A stretch of 8,723 nucleotides of DNA from Bacteroidales bacterium UBA1215 (GTDB lineage Bacteria; Bacteroidota; Bacteroidia; Bacteroidales; WCHB1-69): assembly GCA_002309475.1 (NCBI GenBank), contig DBXJ01000023.1, positions 8,113-16,835 of the forward strand, written 5' to 3'. Below the pieces are notes generated by a model. The model ran no database searches. It was not told where the DNA came from and saw nothing but the letters and a program-made list of their open reading frames with translations. Shown piece after piece: positions 1-5,501 of this stretch; positions within the stretch are counted from its first letter, which is position 1, and every line of letters begins with the position of its first letter. The position numbers were made by a program, and so were the translations under genes.

Positions 1-678
1 ACATGGCGTTTTGCTCCCAATCAGTGGGATACCATTGGTGCAAATAATGGCAATATATCCTCTACCTATACAGGTTGGATAGACTTGTTCGGCTGGGGAA
101 CAAGCGGTTATAACAATCAATATCCTTATAAGACTAGTACTACAAATACAACTTACGTTAGTAACTATATATCGGGAACCAATTATGATTGGGGAGTGTA
201 TAATGCCATTTACAATCCTAAAACCCAAACAACCGATGCTCCGGGCACATGGCGTACATTAACCAAAGACGAATGGGTGTATTTGTTAAATAATCGTACG
301 ACAGCATCGGGTATACGCTATGCTAAAGGAATAGTAAATGGAGTAGCAGGATTGATTATATTTCCTGATAATTGGAGTAATACTATCTGTATATTGGATA
401 GTACAAATTTAGCAAGTGCAACATATTCATCTAATGTAATCAATACTACAAATTGGACGAAATTAGATAGTGCAGGTTGTGTCTTCCTTCCTGCTGCCGG
501 CTATCGTAATGGGACTTCTGTCAACGTTGTCGGTTCTTGTGCTCTTTACTATTCGGCTACGTACTACAGCTATAGTAGCGGTTACGCGTACTATTTGGAT
601 ATAGAGTCGAGCGTTCTTGGTCCATCGTGCTACAGCGTTCGTAGCAGTGGTCTATCTGTCCGCCTTGTTCGCTCTGTT
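1..678 (+). repeat. Lectin-like domain, copy 1 of a long intragenic direct repeat
   Basis: This stretch repeats at 1132-1818 at a constant offset of 1131 bases (377 codons) from base 1 to about base 525. For example, acatggcgttttgctcccaa occurs at 1 and again at 1132, and ccggg.acatggcgta occurs at 241 and 1372. Identity is high in the N-terminal half and falls off in the last 60 codons, where indels move the offset to 1137. The first 40-odd codons of this copy, present in copy 2 from about 1003, are cut off by the window edge. Confidence 0.85.
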
Positions 679-1821
679 GATGAACAACAATCCATGCAAG
701 TTATTCCTACAGTAACTACTACTACAGCAAGCAATATAACCGATACCACTGCAGTAAGTGGTGGAAATATAACCAACGATGGTGGTGCTACAATTACTGC
801 ATGTGGTGTTTGTTGGAGTACTTCTCAAAATCCTACCATTAATGATAATCACACTACTAATGGTGCAACCACGGGTAGTTTTACAAGTAATATCACCGGT
901 CTTACGGCAGGCACTACCTATTATGTTCGTGCATACGCTATCAATGCAGTCGGTACAGCATACGGAAATGAAGTTTCTTTTACTACTATAGCAACACAAA
1001 GTAATGCACAATTTTCTGTTTCTGCCACACAAAAAGTTTTATTTTCACCCGGCAATTTGCAATGGAGTGCCACCAATGGTGGCAATACTGCCACTTCACA
1101 TGTAATAGCTGGCAATGGCACTGCAGCTGGCACATGGCGTTTTGCTCCCAATCAGTGGGATACCATTGGCGCAAACAATGGCAATATTTCTTCTAATTAT
1201 ACCGGTTGGATAGACTTGTTTGGTTGGGGTACAAGCGGTTATAACAATCAATATCCTTATATAACTAGTTTGCAATATATGGGCAATGATACTAGTGATA
1301 TTACAAATACTTATTATGATTGGGGAATTTATAATGCCATTTATAATCCTAACACCCAAACAACCGATGCTCCGGGTACATGGCGTACTTTGTCTAAAGA
1401 TGAATGGACTTATTTGTTAAATACTCGTGTTACCTTATCTGGTATTCGTTATGCCAAAGCTAACGTACATGGAGTGAATGGATTAATCGTAGTTCCGGAC
1501 AATTGGAATACTTCTGTCTATACATTAGATAGTACTGATATAACAAGTACGACATATACATCTAATATAATAGGTGCAAACGATTGGGCAAAGATGGATT
1601 CTGTGGGTTGTGTCTTTCTTCCTGCTGGTGGCAATCGCTATGGAACATCTGTCTATAGTGTGGGTTCTATCGGTGGATACTGGTCTACAATATACAACAA
1701 TAGCAACAAAGCATACTATTTATACTTCCTTTCAAATTCCCTTCAAAATAATCTTACTACCTCAATAGTCGGTGGACGTGAATATGGTAGATCTGTCCGC
1801 TTGGTTAAGAATGTTAAGTAG
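1..1821 (+). CDS. Surface-type protein with two C-type-lectin-like domains and a fibronectin-III-like linker, 5'-partial; candidate DGR target
   Basis: The frame is open from base 1 (first codons read TWRFAPNQWD) to the TAG at 1819-1821, so the true start and any signal peptide lie upstream. A TTG at 85 is an internal Leu codon, not a start. Domain order: lectin-like copy 1 (about 1-681), a fibronectin-III-like module (about 700-987, with GVCWSTS and YYVRAYAINAVGTAYGNE), then lectin-like copy 2 (about 1003-1821). Each copy has the motifs GWIDLFGWGTSGYNNQYPY, TDAPGTWRTL.KDEW, a V.G..G.I..PDNW segment, GCVFLPA and terminal SVRLV. This layout resembles the Bacteroidota 'major paralogous domain' proteins related to the C-type lectin fold, a fold often used by DGR targets. 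No C-terminal sorting domain follows SVRLVKNVK. The ligand is unknown; ligand display at the cell surface is inferred from the domain types only. The existence of the gene is certain, the family fairly sure, the function open. Confidence 0.85.
   Translation, partial: TWRFAPNQWDTIGANNGNISSTYTGWIDLFGWGTSGYNNQYPYKTSTTNTTYVSNYISGTNYDWGVYNAIYNPKTQTTDAPGTWRTLTKDEWVYLLNNRTTASGIRYAKGIVNGVAGLIIFPDNWSNTICILDSTNLASATYSSNVINTTNWTKLDSAGCVFLPAAGYRNGTSVNVVGSCALYYSATYYSYSSGYAYYLDIESSVLGPSCYSVRSSGLSVRLVRSVDEQQSMQVIPTVTTTTASNITDTTAVSGGNITNDGGATITACGVCWSTSQNPTINDNHTTNGATTGSFTSNITGLTAGTTYYVRAYAINAVGTAYGNEVSFTTIATQSNAQFSVSATQKVLFSPGNLQWSATNGGNTATSHVIAGNGTAAGTWRFAPNQWDTIGANNGNISSNYTGWIDLFGWGTSGYNNQYPYITSLQYMGNDTSDITNTYYDWGIYNAIYNPNTQTTDAPGTWRTLSKDEWTYLLNTRVTLSGIRYAKANVHGVNGLIVVPDNWNTSVYTLDSTDITSTTYTSNIIGANDWAKMDSVGCVFLPAGGNRYGTSVYSVGSIGGYWSTIYNNSNKAYYLYFLSNSLQNNLTTSIVGGREYGRSVRLVKNVK
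499..678 (+). other. Candidate DGR variable region (VR) in lectin-like copy 1
   Basis: From the AAC at 523-525 onward there is no AAN codon until AAT at 733, although the protein is otherwise very rich in Asn. Of the 44 codons at 523-654, 34 end in C or T, as expected if AAY (Asn) template codons had been randomised at their adenines. The run TGC TAC AGC GTT CGT AGC AGT GGT (C-Y-S-V-R-S-S-G) is what NNNNRNNG would give under adenine mutagenesis. The invariant-looking codons (TCG, ACG, GCG, CCA, CTA) contain few mutable adenines. The segment ends in the C/G/T-rich tctgtccgccttgttcgc, a plausible initiation-of-mutagenic-homing boundary. No template repeat or reverse transcriptase is in the window, so this is inference from base pattern and fold. 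Confidence 0.55.
700..987 (+). other. Fibronectin-III-like module between the two lectin-like domains
   Basis: The 96-codon segment starts at VIPTVTTTTASN and ends at GNEVSFTT. It has the beta-sandwich signature common in Bacteroidota surface proteins: a Ser/Thr-rich first strand, GGNITNDGGATITACGVCWS, then GSFTSNITGLTAGTTYYVRA. It is a structural spacer in families of this kind and places the second lectin-like domain away from the first. No catalytic residues are evident. Its role here is inferred from sequence pattern only. Confidence 0.7.
1132..1818 (+). repeat. Lectin-like domain, copy 2 of a long intragenic direct repeat
   Basis: This is the second copy of the 377-codon repeat. The part matching the left edge of the window starts at 1132; the domain itself begins near 1003 with the motif QFSVSATQKVLFSPGNLQW. 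Its C-terminal end (1630-1818, GGNRYGTSVYSVGS to SVRLVKNV) aligns with the candidate variable region of copy 1. However, it keeps Asn and Lys codons (AAC AAT AGC AAC AAA at 1696-1710), has the tryptophan of the usual YWS motif at 1681, and uses A-ending codons like the rest of the gene. It therefore looks fixed rather than recently diversified. Confidence 0.8.
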
Positions 1822-1850
1822 TTATTCTTTTTAATAGCAGTAAGAAAGGT

Positions 1851-1885
1851 AAAAAGATCGGTTATCCACTACCGGTCTTTTTTTT
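1851..1885 (+). terminator. Rho-independent terminator after the surface-protein gene
   Basis: The 8-bp stem agatcggt (1855-1862) pairs with accggtct (1871-1878), with one G-U pair and an 8-base loop. It can be extended by A-T pairs at the base. A T tract continues from the stem to 1885. It lies 30 bases after the TAG and separates this gene from the recQ operon. Confidence 0.8.
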
Positions 1886-1979
1886 GTTGAATTTAGGCAT
1901 AATATAAAAACATTGTAAAAAAAAAGTTTTTCAAATAAAAAAAACATGAAAAACGAAAAAGAGTATTATTTTTTTTTTA

Positions 1980-1987
1980 TACCTTTG
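1980..1987 (+). promoter_or_regulatory. Bacteroidota-type -7 box of the recQ operon promoter
   Basis: TACCTTTG matches the primary-sigma -7 consensus TAnnTTTG and is followed by the commonly seen CACA. Transcription would start near 1993, giving a leader of about 70-75 bases before the recQ ATG. No convincing TTTG -33 box is present at the expected 19-21 base spacing. The spacer instead contains a run of ten T (1969-1978). Confidence 0.65.
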
Positions 1988-2001
1988 CACAATCAATATT
2001 T

Positions 2002-2064
2002 CAATAAAGCCGATATAATGTTTATTGGAAAGATAAAAACTGGAATTTCATAAAGACCAATAAA
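2002..2064 (+). promoter_or_regulatory. recQ leader with two mutually exclusive pairings next to the start codon
   Basis: TTTATTGG (2021-2028) is perfectly complementary to CCAATAAA (2057-2064), which ends two bases before the ATG. Its first seven bases are also complementary to CAATAAA (2002-2008). The upstream pairing would free the start region and the downstream one would cover it. The stems are AU-rich and short, so chance is a real alternative; no known riboswitch is recognised. Confidence 0.25.
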
Positions 2065-2066
2065 GT

Positions 2067-4283
2067 ATGACAAAGGTTAGTGATGTAGACTTACATGAAA
2101 AGTTAAAACAGTTTTTTGGTTTCGATTACTTCAAAGGTGATCAAGAAGCCGTAATAAAAAGTGTTCTTGCCGGACGTAATTCCTTTGTAATTATGCCTAC
2201 AGGTGGCGGCAAGTCAATGTGTTATCAATTGCCTGCATTGGTAATGGAGGGTACGGCCATAGTGGTTTCCCCATTGATTTCCTTGATGAAAAATCAAGTG
2301 GATGCATTGCGATCTCATGCTACAGAACATAGCATAGCCCATGTTTATAATTCTTCTTTGAGCAAGGCTGAGCAATTGGCGGTAAAGGAAGATTTGTTAG
2401 CCGGGAAAATCAAATTGTTATATATGGCACCGGAATCGTTGGTAAAAGCTGAAAATATGGAGATGCTCAAGCAGGTAAAAATATCTTTTATCGCAATAGA
2501 TGAAGCACATTGTATTTCAGAATGGGGACACGATTTCAGACCTGAATATGGAAAAATCCGTCAGATTGTCAATCAGTTGGATAAAAAAATGCCGATTATG
2601 GCATTAACGGCAACTGCCACTCAAAAGGTAAGACACGATATTCAGAAAAATCTCAACATATTGGATGCCGACATCTATCAATCTTCTTTCAACCGCCCCA
2701 ATATGTATTATGAGATTAGAGAAAAAACAAGCGATGTCAACAAAGAAGTTGTCAAATTTATCAAGAAAAATGAGGGTAAATCCGGCATCATTTATTGTTT
2801 GAGTAGAAAGCAAGTGGAAGATTTGGCAGAGTTTTTGCGTGCCAATGATATAAAAGCATTGGCATATCATGCAGGATTGGATGCCACATTGAGAGCCGAA
2901 ACCCAAGATAAATTCCTTATGGAAGAAATAGATGTGATAGTGGCAACTATTGCTTTCGGAATGGGTATTGACAAGCCGGATGTTCGCTATGTTATTCACT
3001 ACGATATGCCCAAAAGTTTGGAAGGTTATTATCAGGAAACCGGTCGTGCCGGACGTGATGGCGGCGAGGCATTGTGTATTGCTTTCTATGCTGCATCGGA
3101 TTTAAGAAAAATAGAAAAATTGTCAAAAAACAAACCTTCTTACGATCAGGAAATAGCAAAAAATCTCTTGTTGGAAACAGAAGAATATGCCGTATCTTTG
3201 TTGTGTAGAAGAAGACATTTGTTGCATTATTTCGGAGAAAGATACGATAAAGAAAATTGTGAAAATTGTGACAATTGCTTGATGAATAGGCCAAAAGAAG
3301 ATGGTCAAGACTATTTTGTCACTTTGCTGACAGCAGTAAAAGAAACAAAACAACAATTCCAAAAGAAATATCTAATTAATCTATTGTTGGGTATTGACGA
3401 TACACAAGAAATCAAACGCAACAAGCATGATAAGTTAAAAAGTTATTGTGCCGGTCAAGATAAGAGCGAAAGATTTTGGTCATCGTTGATATGGCATGCT
3501 TTGTTTGAAAAATTGTTAGATAAAAATTTGGAAAATTATGGTGTTTTAAAATTAACCAAAGAAGGCGAAAAATATTTGAAAAAGCCATATCCAATCATGG
3601 TCGTTAAAGAGGAACCTATAGAAAAAGAAGAAGATGAGGACATAGACGATGACTATGATGACGATATGCCAATGACACAAAAAGGCGGTTGTATTGAAAG
3701 CAACTTGTTGGCAATGCTGAAAGATGAATTGAAATCAACTGCCAAACGGGAAAACTTGCCGCCGTATGTTATCTTCCAACAAACATCTTTGGAAGATATG
3801 TGTAATAAAATGCCGACGACAATGGCAGAATTGGTGCAAATTCAAGGAGTTGGAGAAGGTAAGGCAAAAAAATACGGTCAGCCGTTTTTGAATTTGATAA
3901 AACGCTATGTAGAAGATAACGACATTACTCCTCCGCAAGAATTGACGGTAAAATCTACGCTTGATAAATCTGAATTAAAAGTGTTTATCATTGGAAATAT
4001 TGACAACAAGATTGATTTAGAGGATATTGCAAGAGCAAAAAATATCGATATGGATGAATTGTTGACACAAATAGAACATATTGTCAATTCCGGAACTAAA
4101 ATCAATATTGATTATTACATTCAAGATACTATCAACGAAGACACGCAAGAGGAAATTATGGAATATCTGCGAGAATCGGAAGAAGATTCTGTAGAAAAGG
4201 CATGGCGTGATTTGGGAGAAAACGATTACGATTTAGAGGATATTAGATTAATGAGAATAAAATTATTATCACAAGGAAATTAA
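2067..4283 (+). CDS. recQ: ATP-dependent DNA helicase RecQ
   Basis: This is a cytoplasmic 3'-5' superfamily 2 helicase that unwinds forks, gaps and recombination intermediates. Visible motifs in the 738 residues are motif 0 (FGFDYFKGDQ, 17-26; Lys where Arg is usual), Walker A PTGGGKS (44-50), DEAH (145-148), the RecQ aromatic loop WGHDFRPEY (153-161), TATAT (181-185), motif V with GMGIDKP (298-304) and motif VI QETGRAGRDG (323-332). A zinc site follows with Cys380, Cys398, Cys401 and Cys404, then an RQC winged helix (about 410-510), a very acidic linker (514-533) and an HRDC domain (about 543-618, IQGVGEGKAKKYG). The last 110 residues form an extra helical, possibly helix-turn-helix domain. 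E. coli RecQ is about 610 residues; this longer form is usual in Bacteroidota. The ATG at 2067 sits directly before the conserved N-terminal helix. It is the first gene of the operon, one base from the next. Confidence 0.97.
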   Translation: MTKVSDVDLHEKLKQFFGFDYFKGDQEAVIKSVLAGRNSFVIMPTGGGKSMCYQLPALVMEGTAIVVSPLISLMKNQVDALRSHATEHSIAHVYNSSLSKAEQLAVKEDLLAGKIKLLYMAPESLVKAENMEMLKQVKISFIAIDEAHCISEWGHDFRPEYGKIRQIVNQLDKKMPIMALTATATQKVRHDIQKNLNILDADIYQSSFNRPNMYYEIREKTSDVNKEVVKFIKKNEGKSGIIYCLSRKQVEDLAEFLRANDIKALAYHAGLDATLRAETQDKFLMEEIDVIVATIAFGMGIDKPDVRYVIHYDMPKSLEGYYQETGRAGRDGGEALCIAFYAASDLRKIEKLSKNKPSYDQEIAKNLLLETEEYAVSLLCRRRHLLHYFGERYDKENCENCDNCLMNRPKEDGQDYFVTLLTAVKETKQQFQKKYLINLLLGIDDTQEIKRNKHDKLKSYCAGQDKSERFWSSLIWHALFEKLLDKNLENYGVLKLTKEGEKYLKKPYPIMVVKEEPIEKEEDEDIDDDYDDDMPMTQKGGCIESNLLAMLKDELKSTAKRENLPPYVIFQQTSLEDMCNKMPTTMAELVQIQGVGEGKAKKYGQPFLNLIKRYVEDNDITPPQELTVKSTLDKSELKVFIIGNIDNKIDLEDIARAKNIDMDELLTQIEHIVNSGTKINIDYYIQDTINEDTQEEIMEYLRESEEDSVEKAWRDLGENDYDLEDIRLMRIKLLSQGN

Positions 4284-4284
4284 T

Positions 4285-5070
4285 ATGGAAAATTTGGATA
4301 AAGTAAACGAAAAACTAACCGAAATAGGTGAAAAAGAAGAAAATAATATTGAAATAACAACAGAAGCATCTGCCAGCGAAGAATCAACCGACAAGGATGC
4401 AGCAGTAGAAGAAGAATTGCCGCAAGAAGATGCAAAAATAAACGAATGTGTAAAAGAGGAACCACAAGCACCTTCACATAACAAAAATAATGGTTTGTGG
4501 ATAGTTACTTTTATATTGTTTGTAGCGGTGATAGTGTTGTATATTTTGTATTTCAACGGAAATAAAAAGAATGTCGCCGTTGTTCCGACAGAAAACAATT
4601 CCGGTTTGATATTAACCATTAACAATGATTCAATTGTCGCCAACTATGAATTGATAAAAATTTTGGAAGGAGATTTGCAAGTTGAATCAGAAAAATATCA
4701 AAAAGATTTGGAAAATAGAGCATCATCGTTCCAAACAAAATATAACAACTATATGATTAATGTTCAAAATCAGGTTCTTACACAAACGCAAATGCAAAAT
4801 GCAGAACGTGATTTGATGAAGGAAAAAGAATCTCTTGAAGCATTAAACGAAAGATATACCACTATTCTGGCCAATAAAGAGGCATCTGTTCAAGCAGAAG
4901 TTGCCGATTCGATTATCAGTGCCACTCGTAGAATTAACGAAAAATACAATGCTACTTATATTTTTGCAACAGCCAACGGCTCGGCAATTGTTTATTCCGA
5001 TTCTACATTAGATATTACTAAAGAGGTTTTGGAAGAATTGAACGAAAGTTATAGAAAATCTCAAAAATAG
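4285..5070 (+). CDS. Membrane-anchored Skp/OmpH-like coiled-coil protein
   Basis: The 261-residue product has three parts. First is a Glu-rich, probably disordered tail (1-65). Next is one strong membrane segment (71-90, LWIVTFILFVAVIVLYILYF). Last is an OmpH/Skp-like region (about 108-257): a short beta start (ILTINNDSIVANYELI), long charged helices predicted as coiled coil (about 124-222), and a closing strand (TYIFATANGSAIVYSDSTLDIT) followed by a terminal helix. Skp proteins are periplasmic chaperones that hold unfolded outer-membrane proteins in a trimeric grip. They normally have a cleaved signal peptide, whereas here the domain appears tethered by a signal anchor with a cytoplasmic tail. 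Lys lies on both sides of the membrane segment, so charge alone does not settle orientation. The gene starts one base after the recQ stop and is followed three bases later by a lipoprotein gene. A chaperone role is inferred; a generic coiled-coil envelope protein is the alternative. Confidence 0.7.
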   Translation: MENLDKVNEKLTEIGEKEENNIEITTEASASEESTDKDAAVEEELPQEDAKINECVKEEPQAPSHNKNNGLWIVTFILFVAVIVLYILYFNGNKKNVAVVPTENNSGLILTINNDSIVANYELIKILEGDLQVESEKYQKDLENRASSFQTKYNNYMINVQNQVLTQTQMQNAERDLMKEKESLEALNERYTTILANKEASVQAEVADSIISATRRINEKYNATYIFATANGSAIVYSDSTLDITKEVLEELNESYRKSQK

Positions 5071-5073
5071 AAT

Positions 5074-5499
5074 ATGAAAAAGATATTATTGGTAATATTA
5101 TCTGCTTGTATATTAGTTGCTTGCAATAAAAACAAAAAAGTTGTAGTAGATGCGACTTATGCAGATGGTTTGCCAAAAAAAGTGTCAGAATACATCATCA
5201 AAGAAGATGGCAGTCAGCAGTTAGCCAAAGAGACATACTATTTTCCGGAAAAGAAAAAATACATAGAAGGGGAGTATAACAGCAATACCCAACGTCAAGG
5301 AGTGTGGACTTCTTGGTATGAAAACGGACAAAAAAACAGCCAAGGTACTTACGAAAATGGTGTCTTGGAAGGAAATTATACGGTATGGCATCCAAACGGA
5401 CAAGTATATTATTCCGGTAAGTATTTGCACGGAAAGCAAATCGGCAAATGGGTGTTTTATGATTCCTTGGGAACTGTTGCAAAGGAAATAAACTACTAA
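5074..5499 (+). CDS. MORN-repeat lipoprotein
   Basis: The 141 residues begin with a lipoprotein signal: MKK, a hydrophobic core and lipobox LVAC with the acylated Cys at 17. An earlier LSAC at 9-12 also fits the pattern but leaves too short a core. The mature protein starts with a charged tether (CNKNKK), which in Bacteroidota may favour surface export. It then carries about four MORN-like repeats of 22-24 residues from residue 52 on, seen as YIEGEYN, GVWTSWYENGQ, GNYTVWHPNGQ with YYSGKY, and GKWVFYDSLG. This pattern is that of the 'toxin-antitoxin system YwqK family antitoxin' annotations, a label that says little about function in Bacteroidota. No toxin gene is adjacent. It lies between the Skp-like gene and asnB with gaps of three and two bases, so it is co-transcribed. 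A role in the envelope is likely; the partner is unknown. Confidence 0.75.
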   Translation: MKKILLVILSACILVACNKNKKVVVDATYADGLPKKVSEYIIKEDGSQQLAKETYYFPEKKKYIEGEYNSNTQRQGVWTSWYENGQKNSQGTYENGVLEGNYTVWHPNGQVYYSGKYLHGKQIGKWVFYDSLGTVAKEINY

Positions 5500-5501
5500 T
5501 C

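Noticed and set aside
85..87. TTG at 85 as the start of the first gene
   Set aside because: The frame is open to base 1, and the upstream codons match the repeat copy at 1132-1215, so this is an internal Leu codon.
652..1032. Antisense open frame of 126 codons over the fibronectin-like module
   Set aside because: It lies wholly inside the surface-protein gene, is Cys/Ile/Thr-rich in a way that mirrors the sense codons, and shows no domain.
2604..2999. Antisense open frame of 131 codons inside recQ
   Set aside because: It is a shadow of the helicase gene, with no promoter or recognisable motif.
4269..4643. Antisense open frame of 124 codons opposite the start of the Skp-like gene
   Set aside because: Its Ser-rich and Phe-rich composition is the complement of the acidic tail and membrane helix on the plus strand; there is no independent support.
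5074..5499. MORN lipoprotein as an antitoxin of a toxin-antitoxin pair
   Set aside because: No toxin-like gene adjoins it, and it has a lipoprotein signal; the YwqK antitoxin label for such proteins rests on repeat similarity only.
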